DNA of 33,001 bases from CALNYS01 sp964639935 (GCA_964639935.1 CAZXGT010000014.1:1-33001); one strand, 5' to 3'. Shown: positions 1-7,929, counted from the first letter of the stretch. Numbers and translations are program-made. The notes: generated from the letters alone by a model not told the origin.

Positions 1-51
1 GCCCTCTTCGGCCTCGCCGGCCTCACCGCCGCGCGTCGCCGTCGCGCCTGA
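1..51 (+). CDS. C-terminal end of a PEP-CTERM-like protein (partial)
   Basis: The first 16 codons before a TGA read as a short hydrophobic stretch rich in Ala, Leu and Gly, followed by a run of four arginines and a final Ala. This is the classic end of a PEP-CTERM/exosortase sorting signal: a transmembrane helix and then an Arg-rich cytoplasmic tail. The Pro-Glu-Pro motif would lie upstream of the window and cannot be seen. By family knowledge such proteins are exported and processed by an exosortase. The reading frame is open to the window edge and ends upstream of a strong terminator, which supports a real gene end. Only the tail is visible, so the rest of the protein is unknown. Confidence 0.6.
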   Translation, partial: ALFGLAGLTAARRRRA

Positions 52-129
52 TCCAATCGGATCACCGACGACGCGAGCCCGCTGAGCTCATCAGCCCGGC
101 TCGCCTCATCGCAGAGATGTGAGAGAGAG

Positions 130-163
130 AACCCCGTCGCCCCAGTGGCGACGGGGTTTTTCT
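130..163 (+). terminator. Rho-independent terminator after the PEP-CTERM-like gene
   Basis: A perfect 12-bp stem (arms 130-141 and 147-158) with a 5-base loop is followed by a T-rich run (157-163). It lies about 80 bases after the stop of the partial gene and before the next promoter, so it separates the two transcription units. Confidence 0.85.
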
Positions 164-190
164 ATTGCCGGCCAATCAGCGAAAAAACGC

Positions 191-225
191 TTGCGGCGCC
201 AAAAGCTAGCGTGTACTAGTATAGT
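191..225 (+). promoter_or_regulatory. Possible sigma-70-type promoter for the DUF2339 gene
   Basis: An AT-rich island in GC-rich DNA holds TTGCGG (191-196) and, 17 bases later, TACTAG (214-219), with an overlapping TATAGT (220-225). If TATAGT is the -10 box, the transcript would start near 232. That would leave a leader of about 17 bases carrying the AAAGGGGG Shine-Dalgarno (236-243) before the ATG at 249. The spacing to TATAGT from the -35-like box is too long (23), so the pairing of boxes is uncertain. Confidence 0.35.
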
Positions 226-248
226 GCATGCTAACAAAGGGGGCCGCC

Positions 249-2423
249 ATGACGCCAAACGACCTCGCCATCTCCCGCCGGCTCACCGGCCTCGAACGTC
301 GCCTCGACGCCGTCGAGCGACGCCTCGGGCTCCATCAGGCCCCGCCCGAAGCTCCCGCGGCGTCCGCGCTCGAAGCCGCCCCGGGAACCGCACCGACGGA
401 CGCCGAGCCCGCCGCCCGCGCGCCCGAACGTCTCCCCGAGCCTCTCCCCGAGTCCGACGCCGACCGCGTTGCCGACGCCGCCTCCATCGAGTCGTTCATC
501 GGCCGGCGTCTCTTCGCGGTCGTCGGGGCGCTGATCGTCATCGCCGGCGCCGGTCTGGGACTGAAGCTCGCGTGGGACCTCGGCGTCCTTGCAAACATCT
601 CAGACGCCGGGAAGAGCGCGCTGATGGCCGCGTTCGGGGCGTCGCTGCTCATCGTCGGCGGGGTCGCGCGCACGCGCTCGGGCCGGGCCGCGGGCGAGGG
701 GTTCACCGCCGCCGGGCTCGGCGTGCTCTTCGCCACCGTCTACGCGATGGTCGGCCCCTTCGATCTGCTCATCGCTTCTCATTCGCTTCTGGCGCTCGCG
801 ATCGTCGCGGCGATCGGCTTCTGGATCTCCGCCCGAGGCGGATACGTCGTCGCCCCAGCCGTCGCGGTGGTCGGCGCGTTCCTCGTCCCGCTTCTCTCTG
901 GCGCGAGCGACGCCGCCGAAGCCGTCCTCCCGAGCTACTGGCTCGCGGTCATCATCACCGCCTACGCGCTCACCGCCGCCCTCGGCGCCCGCTTCGCCGC
1001 CGCGCGCGCCAGCGCCTGGTGGCTCGCCCTCATCGTCGGCGGCTCATGGGCGCTCGCGGAGAGCCGCTTCGGCGCCGGAGGCCGGTGGCCGCTCGCCTTC
1101 CTCGCGAGCCTCTGGGCGATCGTTCATCTCGAACTCTGGCGAGCCTCGGCCATCGCGCCGCGAGACAACGCCTGGAGCCACGACCGCCTCGTGCGCGCCA
1201 TCGCCGCCGCCCTCACCACAAGCCTCTGGACCCTCTCGATCGGCCTCGCCGCGATGAACCGCATGCCAAAGATCGAGCTCTGGATCCTCCCGGCGGCGCT
1301 CGCCGCGGCCTCGGCGCTCATCGCCCGACTCGTCGCGCCCGTCGGCGCCCGCCTCCTTCGCGACCCGCGCGACCCGCTCGAGAGACTCGGCGTCGCGCTC
1401 GCGCTCCAGTCCGGCGCCCTCGCCGTCATCGCCATTCTCATCGGCGGCGGCGACTGGACCCGCGCCCTCGCCACCGCCGCCGTCGGCGTCAGCGCGATGG
1501 CGATCGCCGCGCGATTCGGGTCCGCATGGCTCCGCGTCTACGCCCTCGCGACGCTCTTCGTCGGGACCGTCTTCGCCATCACGCCGCTTCATCTCATCGG
1601 CGGCCCCGCGTGGACGCCCGGCGGTCTCATCCTGACGCGATGGTCGCTGCTGGTCGCTCTCGCCGGCGTCGCGTGGATCATCAGCGCCTGGATCGAGCGC
1701 TCGCGCGCCGCCGGCGCGCCGCTGGCCGCCGGGGGCGCCGCGCTCTTCGCCCTCGCCCTCGTCAACGAGTACGCCGACCCCCGCTGGCTCGCCGGCGCCT
1801 GGGCCGCGTTATCGGTCCTCGCCCTCGCCGCCGGCCGCGTGGCGCCCACGATGCGCACGGGCCTCACCGGCGCGGTCGGCCTGCAGATCTCCACCATCGT
1901 CTGGATCGCGGCGTATGCGTCGACCTGGGACGCCGGACCGACCATTTTCCCCGCGCCCGGCGTTCACGAGGGCCTGCTCATGGCGATCGCCTTCGTCGCG
2001 CTGCTGACCGGCGCCGCGGTCGAGCTGACTCGCGGGCCGGGCAGCGACGCCGCCGCCCGTCCCTTTGGGATCTTTTCCGCCATCGTCGCCGGCGCGCTCC
2101 TGCTGCTTGCCACGTCCCTCGAGATCGGTCGCCTCGCGGGCGAGCTCCTGACCGATGAGACGGCCCGCCGGGCGGCGCTCTCGATCTGGTGGGGCGTCTT
2201 TGCGATCGGCGTGCTCGCGCTCGGGCGACGCCTGGAGCTTCGCGCCGTGCGGTTGACCGCGCTGGGGCTGCTCGGCGTGGCGACGGCCAAGGCGGTGGTG
2301 TGGGATCTCGCCGCGGTCGCGCCGGGATGGCGCGTCGGGTCATTCCTGTTGCTCGGTCTCATCCTGCTTGGCGTGGCCACCGCCTACGCGCGGTCGGAGG
2401 CGCGGCTCAGGAGCGGGCGCTGA
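249..2423 (+). CDS. DUF2339 family multi-pass membrane protein
   Basis: The protein has 724 residues. Residues about 8-28 form a charged Leu/Arg heptad-like segment (short coiled coil), followed by an Ala/Pro/Glu-rich linker to about residue 75. From about residue 84 (ESFIGRRLF) it is an almost continuous series of hydrophobic helices to the C-terminus. This layout, coiled coil plus linker plus some twenty membrane segments, is that of the DUF2339 'predicted membrane protein' family, whose function is not established. I chose the ATG at 249 over the ATG at 228 because AAAGGGGG (236-243) sits 5 bases upstream of it. The 3' end overlaps the convergent mqnC by 17 bases. Codons end mostly in C up to about position 2100 and then become G-rich, matching a strand-composition switch. 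Confidence 0.8.
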   Translation: MTPNDLAISRRLTGLERRLDAVERRLGLHQAPPEAPAASALEAAPGTAPTDAEPAARAPERLPEPLPESDADRVADAASIESFIGRRLFAVVGALIVIAGAGLGLKLAWDLGVLANISDAGKSALMAAFGASLLIVGGVARTRSGRAAGEGFTAAGLGVLFATVYAMVGPFDLLIASHSLLALAIVAAIGFWISARGGYVVAPAVAVVGAFLVPLLSGASDAAEAVLPSYWLAVIITAYALTAALGARFAAARASAWWLALIVGGSWALAESRFGAGGRWPLAFLASLWAIVHLELWRASAIAPRDNAWSHDRLVRAIAAALTTSLWTLSIGLAAMNRMPKIELWILPAALAAASALIARLVAPVGARLLRDPRDPLERLGVALALQSGALAVIAILIGGGDWTRALATAAVGVSAMAIAARFGSAWLRVYALATLFVGTVFAITPLHLIGGPAWTPGGLILTRWSLLVALAGVAWIISAWIERSRAAGAPLAAGGAALFALALVNEYADPRWLAGAWAALSVLALAAGRVAPTMRTGLTGAVGLQISTIVWIAAYASTWDAGPTIFPAPGVHEGLLMAIAFVALLTGAAVELTRGPGSDAAARPFGIFSAIVAGALLLLATSLEIGRLAGELLTDETARRAALSIWWGVFAIGVLALGRRLELRAVRLTALGLLGVATAKAVVWDLAAVAPGWRVGSFLLLGLILLGVATAYARSEARLRSGR

Positions 2424-3837
2424 CCGTCAGGTCCGCCGTGGTCTGCGGCTTGACCGCGTTCTCGGCGTGCAGGCGGCTGGCGCGGTGCTGCGACCAGTCC
2501 TCGACCCGGCGGTCCGGGCTGCTCTCGCCCGTGTGGGTGCGGATGATGTTGTAGGCGCTGTCTCGCTGGGCGGGAATGAAGCCCGCGTCGCGGATGAGCC
2601 GGCAGAGGACCGCCTCGTCGAGGCAATAGGTCGTGCCGGCGCTCGAGACGACGTTCTCCTCCATCATCACCGAGCCCATGTCGCTGGCGCCGAAGAAGAG
2701 CGCGGCCTGCCCCACGTGCGGGCCCATGGTCACCCAGCTCGAGCCGATGGAGTAGATGTTGTCGAGCATCAGGCGGCTCACGGCCTGCGTGCGCAGGTAC
2801 TCGACGGAGCCGGCCATGCGGACGCGGCGCCCGAACTCGGGGTGGGCCTTCGGATCGCCGTCGCCGCGGAGGGTGGCGACGACGTCGCCCGGGAAGGGCT
2901 CTCCGACCTCGCCCTCGCGGGCGCCCCAGTCCTTGACGCGTCCGAGCGGGGTGTTCTCACGCTGGAAGGGCCAGGAGATGAAGGCGAGGCAGCGGCCGCC
3001 GGGGATCGGCTCGCCGGTGACCGGGTGCGTCACGCCCTCGCCGAATTCCGCGAGCGATCGGTCCTGCCACTGGCGGGCGAGGGCCATGTGATGGACGCGG
3101 TCGGCCCGGCCCTCGATGTGCCCGAACATCATGGTGCAGCTGGTGACCATGCCGAGGGACTGGGCGGCGTGCATGACGGTGAGCCAGGCGTCGGCGGTGC
3201 ACTTGCCGAGGCCGATCTTCCGGCGGACGGGGTGGGCGAAGATCTCGCCCCCGCCGCCCGGGAGGGAGTCGAGCCCGGCGGCCTGGAGCCGCGCGAGCAC
3301 CCAGCGGATCTGGTCAAAGAGCGTTTCCCCGGGGGGGGAGAAGAAGTTGACGAACTCGATGAGCTCGGGCGGGCTGAACGCGTGGATGTTGATGTGTGGG
3401 AAGCGGGCCTTGATGCCTCGGAGCAGATCCTCGTACCACTCGATGGGCAGCGCGGGGTTCATGCCGCCCTGCATGAGGATCTGCGTGCCGCCGATGGCCG
3501 AGAGCTCGGCGATCTTCTCGAAGATCTGCTCCTTCTCGAGGGTGTAGGCGTCGTGGTCGTCGGCGTCCCGGCGGAAAGCGCAGAAGGTGCACTTGGCGGT
3601 GCAGACGTTGGTGTAGTTGATGTTGCGGTCGATGATGTAGGTGCGGATGGACTCCCCGTGCAGGTAACGCGCTCGGGCGTCCGCGGCGCGGGCGAGCGTC
3701 CAGATGGGGGCCGCTTCGAGCAGCTCGAGGCCCTGCTCGGGCGTGAGGCGCAGGGCGCCGGCGGCGACATCGCGGAGCAGGCCGGGATCGGTCGCGGCGG
3801 CGTCGGGAGCGGTGGGCGGAGGGCTGTAGATCGGCAT
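2407..3837 (-). CDS. mqnC: Cyclic dehypoxanthinyl futalosine synthase MqnC (radical SAM)
   Basis: A radical SAM enzyme of the futalosine route to menaquinone; MqnC cyclises dehypoxanthine futalosine. The 476-residue protein has the cluster motif CxxxCxxC at C79, C83 and C86, preceded by the DRNINYTNVC segment typical of MqnC. Further MqnC-like blocks are GGTQILMQGG, GLDSLPGGG, TMMFGH, FISWPFQ, SSWVTMGP and MEENVVSSAG. The closest alternative is the sister enzyme MqnE, but the WPFQ block and the ASDMGS/MEENVV region favour MqnC. It is about 100 residues longer than usual, with an N-terminal extension of some 20-30 residues and an expanded stretch around residues 265-325. The ATG at 3837 has a GGAG Shine-Dalgarno 6 bases upstream. 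It is divergent from the gene at 4008, and no other mqn gene is in view. Confidence 0.9.
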   Translation of the reverse strand: MPIYSPPPTAPDAAATDPGLLRDVAAGALRLTPEQGLELLEAAPIWTLARAADARARYLHGESIRTYIIDRNINYTNVCTAKCTFCAFRRDADDHDAYTLEKEQIFEKIAELSAIGGTQILMQGGMNPALPIEWYEDLLRGIKARFPHINIHAFSPPELIEFVNFFSPPGETLFDQIRWVLARLQAAGLDSLPGGGGEIFAHPVRRKIGLGKCTADAWLTVMHAAQSLGMVTSCTMMFGHIEGRADRVHHMALARQWQDRSLAEFGEGVTHPVTGEPIPGGRCLAFISWPFQRENTPLGRVKDWGAREGEVGEPFPGDVVATLRGDGDPKAHPEFGRRVRMAGSVEYLRTQAVSRLMLDNIYSIGSSWVTMGPHVGQAALFFGASDMGSVMMEENVVSSAGTTYCLDEAVLCRLIRDAGFIPAQRDSAYNIIRTHTGESSPDRRVEDWSQHRASRLHAENAVKPQTTADLTVSARS

Positions 3838-3955
3838 GCGCGGCTCCGAAAAAGCGGGCAGGGGAGCATTCTACGCCTGTTTTCGTCGGTTCGCCGGGTT
3901 TGGCTTCATCCTTTGCCGGGGCGGTGGATCGGGCCTTCAGTCGCCGGCGCGGTGA

Positions 3956-3963
3956 ACCGATAA
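3956..3963 (+). promoter_or_regulatory. Sigma-28-like -10 element upstream of the 4008 gene
   Basis: ACCGATAA matches 7 of 8 bases of the flagellar sigma-28 -10 consensus (GCCGATAA), 44 bases before the GTG start at 4008. At the expected 15-base spacing the -35 position reads TCAG instead of TAAA, so the site is incomplete. It is reported because the flagellar operon lies nearby. Confidence 0.22.
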
Positions 3964-4007
3964 GCGACGGGTGCGGGCTTTCGCCGGCGGCTCGCGGGAG
4001 GAGCAGG

Positions 4008-4886
4008 GTGTTCGAACCGAGGCCTCATCTGAGCCATGCGCTGCTGCACCTGCGTTTGAGCGTGCAGGCGGCGGCGCTGATTCTCGGTCTGTGCCTGGTG
4101 GCGAACATGAGCGTCTGGGCCGTCGCTCATTTCACCGATGCGCGGTGGACCGAGGAGACGGTGCAGACGGAGGTCGCGCCGCCGCCGCGCGTGGTCGACG
4201 GCGAGGCCGTCAGCCGGACGGGCAAGGAGGTTGTGCGGCGGGCGAAACCGATCGAGGAGACGATCCGCGTGCCCAGCGCGACCGAGGTGACGCTGCGCGA
4301 CGGGTGGGCGGTCAGCGGGTGGATCGGGACGATCGCCGCGGTGGCGCTGGTGATCTTCATGCTCGAGGGGGTGGTGATCGCGGGAGGGGCGAACGTGCCG
4401 GGCGTGGAGAAGGCGGTGACGGCGACGTCGTGGTCGCTGCTTGTGGCGATGATGTGCCTGCCGCTGCAGAATCTGCTGCCGGCGATCCCGCTCGAGGGGG
4501 TGTTCGGGTCGTACGCGTCGATGACGGAGACGGCAGAGGCGATCAAGGCGGGGGGCGAGGAGGCGCCGAGCCAGCTCGGGTTCATCCTGGAGCGTTTCCT
4601 GCTGCCGATGGCGTGTCTGGGGGGCGTGGTGTTCGTGGCGATCCGTTTCACGCGCGGCGTGGAGGAGGGCATCGTCAGCCGGACGGCGGACGAGGCGGAG
4701 ATGCGTCTGCTTCAGGAGATGGAGCGTTCGCGGAAGGCGACGGCGTCGCAGGGTCGGGCGCAGGGCGCGCTGTCGATGACGCTTCAGGAGGAGCCGGGGA
4801 CGCAGCCGATGCCGCCGCGTCCGGAGCCGCTGCAGCGTCCGATCAGCTCGCCGTCGCCGGGGAAGGCGCCGGGGCGGATCATCTGA
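4008..4886 (+). CDS. Unknown membrane protein with three or so membrane segments
   Basis: I do not recognise this 292-residue protein. An N-terminal hydrophobic helix (about residues 17-37) is followed by a hydrophilic segment of about 65 residues. Then come two or three further membrane helices: about 105-125, about 138-160, and about 195-215 (ending RFTRG). The C-terminal 70 residues are charged, then Pro/Gln-rich, and probably cytoplasmic. I chose the GTG at 4008 because GGGAGGAG (3996-4003) lies 4 bases upstream and the hydrophobic segment follows at normal signal-anchor distance; an ATG at 3900 would add 36 residues without a ribosome site. It is divergent from mqnC and convergent with the recombinase gene. 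A sigma-28-like -10 box upstream hints at a link with motility, but nothing in the protein proves it. Confidence 0.75.
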   Translation: MFEPRPHLSHALLHLRLSVQAAALILGLCLVANMSVWAVAHFTDARWTEETVQTEVAPPPRVVDGEAVSRTGKEVVRRAKPIEETIRVPSATEVTLRDGWAVSGWIGTIAAVALVIFMLEGVVIAGGANVPGVEKAVTATSWSLLVAMMCLPLQNLLPAIPLEGVFGSYASMTETAEAIKAGGEEAPSQLGFILERFLLPMACLGGVVFVAIRFTRGVEEGIVSRTADEAEMRLLQEMERSRKATASQGRAQGALSMTLQEEPGTQPMPPRPEPLQRPISSPSPGKAPGRII

Positions 4887-4896
4887 TCGAGACAAG

Positions 4897-4975
4897 GGTG
4901 GCACGGCTCGCCGAAGGCGCAGCCGTGAATGACCCTCCTCAACGCACGACTGCGCCTGCGGCGAGTCGTGGCACC
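4897..4975. repeat. Bipartite inverted REP/BIME-like element
   Basis: Two 31-base arms (4897-4927 and 4945-4975) are inverted copies of each other with only 4 mismatches, separated by 17 bases. Each arm is itself a hairpin, for example CACGGCTCGCC-GAA-GGCGCAGCCGTG in the left arm. It sits between two convergent genes and may act as a two-way terminator, although it has no T run. A diverged copy of the same design lies at 31186-31257, and a tip-deleted single arm at 21327-21345, so this is a dispersed family. Confidence 0.8.
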
Positions 4976-4983
4976 GGTTTCTG

Positions 4984-5973
4984 CTACGGGCGCGGGTGGT
5001 ATCTGGCGTGGACGTCCTTGAGGCGGGCCTTGTCGACGTGGGTGTAGATCTGGGTGGTGGAGATGTCGGCGTGGCCGAGCATCTCCTGGACCGAGCGGAG
5101 ATCGGCGCCGCCCATGAGCAGGTGGGTGGCGAAGCTGTGGCGGAGGGTGTGGGGGGTGACGGCGCCGGGGACGCCGGCGTCCCGGGCGGCCTTTTTGACG
5201 ATGCGCCAGACCATGGAGCGCTCGAGCGGCCGGCCCGTGCGGGAGAGAAGGAGGCGGCCCCGGTCGAGCGGCGGCGTGCGGACGAGCTGGGGTCGGCAGT
5301 GCTCTAAATAAGTTTCGAGGGCTCGCTCGGCGGGAGCGCCCATGGGGACGAGTCGCTGCTTGCGGCCCTTGCCGGTGACCTTCAGGACGCGGAGGGCGGG
5401 GTGGCGGGCGTCCGCGTCGAGATCGGCGGCCTCGGAGGCGCGGAGGCCGCAGGCGTACATGAGCTCGAGCAGGGCGACATCGCGGAGGTGCAGGGGCGGG
5501 CCCTTTGGGGCGGGCTGGGGCGCGTCGATGATGCGCTTGACCTGATTGGGGGAGAGGGTGCCCGGGAGGCGCTTCCAGCGTGTGGGCTGGTCGAGCAGAT
5601 CGGCGGGGTTCTCCTCGATGAGGCCCTCGGCGAGGAGCCAGCGGAAGAAGACCTTGATCGTGGCGAGGTGGCGGGAGATCGAGGAGCCCTGCAGGTTCTT
5701 CTCGCGCTTGAGGCGTGCGAGGTGATCGGCGAGGTCGCGGGAGGTGAGGGCGAGGGGGTCGGGCGGGGTTTCGCCGAAGGCGGGGTCCTCGGCGAGGTCG
5801 CGGAGGTCGGCGTCGTAGGCCTTGAGGGTGGCGTCGGCGAGGCCGCACTCGACGCGGAGGTAGGTGCGGAAGCGTCGGCGGAGTGATGAGAAGTCGGTGG
5901 ATCGCACGGTGATGTGATCGGCGAGGGGGGTCGGCGGCGTGGAATCTGCGCGGTCGGCGCAGGGCGTGCGCAT
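4984..5973 (-). CDS. xerD: XerC/XerD-type tyrosine recombinase
   Basis: A site-specific tyrosine recombinase, of the kind that resolves chromosome dimers at dif. With the start used here (329 residues) the N-terminal SAM-like core-binding domain covers about residues 27-115 and the catalytic domain about 135-329. All catalytic residues are visible: R178 (GLRASE), K202 (TGKGRK), H275 and R278 (HTLRH), H301 (LGH) and Y310 (TQIYTH). The start is uncertain. The frame is open up to a GTG at 6111 (375 residues), but that would overlap the small gene at 6095 and add a low-complexity Pro/Arg stretch. The ATG at 5973 and a GTG at 5907 give lengths nearer the usual 300. None has a clear Shine-Dalgarno. 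XerD is preferred over XerC by general resemblance only. Confidence 0.88.
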   Translation of the reverse strand: MRTPCADRADSTPPTPLADHITVRSTDFSSLRRRFRTYLRVECGLADATLKAYDADLRDLAEDPAFGETPPDPLALTSRDLADHLARLKREKNLQGSSISRHLATIKVFFRWLLAEGLIEENPADLLDQPTRWKRLPGTLSPNQVKRIIDAPQPAPKGPPLHLRDVALLELMYACGLRASEAADLDADARHPALRVLKVTGKGRKQRLVPMGAPAERALETYLEHCRPQLVRTPPLDRGRLLLSRTGRPLERSMVWRIVKKAARDAGVPGAVTPHTLRHSFATHLLMGGADLRSVQEMLGHADISTTQIYTHVDKARLKDVHARYHPRP

Positions 5974-6023
5974 GGGGGAGCGCGTGCGGCCGCCCGGGGC
6001 ACGGGCGTGGGCGGGTTCTCGGA

Positions 6024-6040
6024 CTGGCGCCGGGATTGTG
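6024..6040 (+). promoter_or_regulatory. Weak sigma-54-like promoter for the flagellar operon
   Basis: CTGGCGCCGGGATTGTG matches the sigma-54 pattern YTGGCACG-N4-TTGCW at the TGGC and TTG blocks with correct spacing, but has T in place of the -12 C. If used, the transcript would start near 6051, just before a GGA-loop hairpin and the first Shine-Dalgarno of the operon. No sigma-28 or clear sigma-70 alternative was seen. Confidence 0.25.
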
Positions 6041-6054
6041 AGGTGCGGGGTGAG

Positions 6055-6073
6055 CGGGCGCAGGAGGCGCCCG
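6055..6073 (+). promoter_or_regulatory. GGA-loop hairpin in the flagellar operon leader
   Basis: CGGGCG (6055-6060) and CGCCCG (6068-6073) pair perfectly and expose the loop CAGGAGG. A second AGGAGG, the Shine-Dalgarno of the first small gene, lies at 6082-6087. A GGA loop upstream of a GGA-containing Shine-Dalgarno is the usual two-site layout of CsrA-controlled leaders. Binding is inferred. Confidence 0.4.
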
Positions 6074-6094
6074 GGCTTTGCAGGAGGCGAAGCG

Positions 6095-6319
6095 ATGGAA
6101 TCGCGAGTCACGGATGACGAGCGGAATCAGAACCACGCCGCGAGCGCGGCCCGGCCGAGCGGACCCGGGCCGCGTCTCGCGGGACCGGACTCGATGGCGC
6201 GTCTGGGCCGGCGGGTGCTGGCGGGCTCGAGCGCGTGCGTGGCGATTCATCAGATGGAGCTGACGAGGGCCGCCGCGGAGGGCGCCCGTCGCGGGAGCGG
6301 CTGGGAGGCGCGCCGGTGA
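6095..6319 (+). CDS. Small 74-residue protein opening the flagellar operon
   Basis: A short gene not recognised from any family. It begins with ATG 7 bases after a perfect AGGAGG (6082-6087), the best ribosome site in the region. It ends in a GTGA overlap with flgF: its stop TGA (6317-6319) shares bases with the flgF GTG at 6316. The product is Arg/Ala/Gly-rich and basic, with no membrane segment; the C-terminal half (from about residue 34) could be helical. The GTGA join implies that its translation feeds ribosomes into flgF. It could be a leader peptide that serves coupling only, or a small regulator. The evidence is the ribosome site and the overlap, not homology. Confidence 0.55.
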   Translation: MESRVTDDERNQNHAASAARPSGPGPRLAGPDSMARLGRRVLAGSSACVAIHQMELTRAAAEGARRGSGWEARR

Positions 6320-7098
6320 ACTACGGCTTTTACATGGCGACGAGCGGGTTGCTCTCGGGGAGTCATGCGATGGACGTGGCCTCGAACAACCTGGCGAACG
6401 TGGAGACGGTCGGGTTCAAGGTGGATCGGGCGATGGTTCGCCAGCGTCAGCCGGCGCGGGCGGAGGACGGTCTGTTTCACCTGCCGTCGAATGTGATGCT
6501 CGAGCGACTTGGCGGTGGTGTGACGCCGTGGCCCACGCGGACGGATTTCGGGCAGGGATCGCTCGAGTACACGGAGCGGCCGCTTGACGCGGCGATCCGC
6601 GGGGACGGGTTCTTCATGGTGCGCGATGGGTCGGACCCGAGCGGGCAGGAGACGCGGCTGACGCGTGACGGGCGGTTCCTGACGACGCCCGAGGGGCTGC
6701 TTGTGACGCACGACAACGGGTTTCCGGTGCTTGATGAGCGCGGGCGGGAGATCCGGCTTGACATGACGGCGCCGGCGGAGATCAACGGCCGCGGTGAGAT
6801 CGTTCAGGGCGGGGCGGCGGTCGCGCGGCTGGGGATCGTGGACGTTCCGGATCGGCGGGCGCTGGTGAAGACGGGGGACGGGCTTTTTACGAGTTCCGCT
6901 GACGTGATGGCGAATCTGGAGGCGGTGGAGAGCCCGGCGGTGGTGGGCGGCGCGGTCGAGCGGAGCGGGGCGGATCCGATCAAGGCGATGAACGCGGTGC
7001 GGAGCGCGAGCTCGATGGCGACGCGCAACGCGCGGATGATCGACATTCACAACGACGCGATGAGCCTGGCGATCTCGCGTCTGGGACGGATCGGCTAA
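6316..7098 (+). CDS. flgF: Flagellar proximal rod protein FlgF
   Basis: A 260-residue flagellar rod/hook-family protein placed between the MS-ring side and the distal rod. The N-terminus carries the family signature around residues 17-35 (NNLANVETVGFK). The middle has the FlgF/G-type block GDGFFMV, and the C-terminus ends with the helical segment typical of the family (MNAVRSASSMATRN...). Its position directly before flgG, and its divergence from flgG in the middle, favour FlgF over a second FlgG. The GTG start at 6316 has GGGAGG (6303-6308) 7 bases upstream; an in-frame upstream start at 6235 would lack a ribosome site and displace the conserved N-terminus. flgG follows after 21 bases. Confidence 0.87.
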   Translation: MNYGFYMATSGLLSGSHAMDVASNNLANVETVGFKVDRAMVRQRQPARAEDGLFHLPSNVMLERLGGGVTPWPTRTDFGQGSLEYTERPLDAAIRGDGFFMVRDGSDPSGQETRLTRDGRFLTTPEGLLVTHDNGFPVLDERGREIRLDMTAPAEINGRGEIVQGGAAVARLGIVDVPDRRALVKTGDGLFTSSADVMANLEAVESPAVVGGAVERSGADPIKAMNAVRSASSMATRNARMIDIHNDAMSLAISRLGRIG

Positions 7099-7119
7099 GG
7101 GCCGGCGGGAGCATCTCTG

Positions 7120-7929
7120 ATGGCATTGATCGCACTGAACTCGGGCGCGAGCGCGATGAGCGCGTTGAACACGCGCCTTGACGTGATCGCGAACAACCTG
7201 GCGAACATGAACACGGACGGGTTCAAGTCGAGCCGGGTGAACTTTCAGGACCTGATGTATCAGGAGCGCGCGCACCCGGGCGTGGAGAACGCGAACGGGG
7301 ACCAGCGTCCGACGGGGCTGTACGTGGGGCTGGGCGTGAAGACGAGCGGGACGCAGTTGACCTTTGCGCAGGGGTCTCCGGTCGTGACGGAGAACGAGCT
7401 CGATCTGATGATCGACGGTCGCGGGTTCTTTCAGGTGAGCGTGTCGCCGGACCAGGCGGAGGGGGGGATCGCGTACACGCGGGCGGGGAACTTCACGCTC
7501 AACGCGGATGGTGAGATCGTGCTGGCGACGGATCAGGGTCGGCGTCTTGAGCCGAACATCGTGGTGCCCGACGACGCGGTGCAGGTTCAGGTGACGTCGG
7601 ACGGTCAGGTGCTGGCGTTCTTTGAGGGCGAGGCGGAGCCTCAGAACATCGGCGAGCTTGAGATCGCGGCGTTCGTGAATCCGGCGGGGCTGCGCCAGAT
7701 GGGCGAGAACCTGTTTGCGGAGACGGCGGCGTCGGGTCCGCCGATCGCGGGCGAGCCGGGGGAGGCGGGCCTTGGGACGATTCAGCAGGGGGCGCTTGAG
7801 GGGTCGAACGTCGATCCGACGCTGGAGCTGATCGGTCTGATCCGGACGCAGCGTGCGTATGAGATGAACAGTCAGACGATTCGCGCGGCCGACGAGGTGA
7901 TGCGTCAGGTGGCGCAGCTTGGGCGGTGA
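7120..7929 (+). CDS. flgG: Flagellar distal rod protein FlgG
   Basis: The distal rod subunit of the flagellar basal body, 269 residues, close to the usual 260. The N-terminal helix has the signature NNLANMNTDGFK, the middle has the block GRGFFQV, and the C-terminus has the highly conserved LIGLIRTQRAYEMNSQ segment followed by IRAADEVM. These features identify FlgG securely. The ATG at 7120 has GGGAG 8 bases upstream. The stop overlaps the flgA start as GTGA (7926-7929), so the two genes are probably translationally coupled. Confidence 0.95.
   Translation: MALIALNSGASAMSALNTRLDVIANNLANMNTDGFKSSRVNFQDLMYQERAHPGVENANGDQRPTGLYVGLGVKTSGTQLTFAQGSPVVTENELDLMIDGRGFFQVSVSPDQAEGGIAYTRAGNFTLNADGEIVLATDQGRRLEPNIVVPDDAVQVQVTSDGQVLAFFEGEAEPQNIGELEIAAFVNPAGLRQMGENLFAETAASGPPIAGEPGEAGLGTIQQGALEGSNVDPTLELIGLIRTQRAYEMNSQTIRAADEVMRQVAQLGR

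Noticed and set aside
119..2158. A 679-residue Arg-rich frame over the DUF2339 gene
   Set aside because: Low-complexity Arg/Pro composition and no ribosome site; the overlapping frame encodes a proper membrane protein.
2407..3837. Reading the radical SAM protein as MqnE (aminofutalosine synthase)
   Set aside because: The WPFQ block, the SSWVTMGP region and the MEENVV end match MqnC better.
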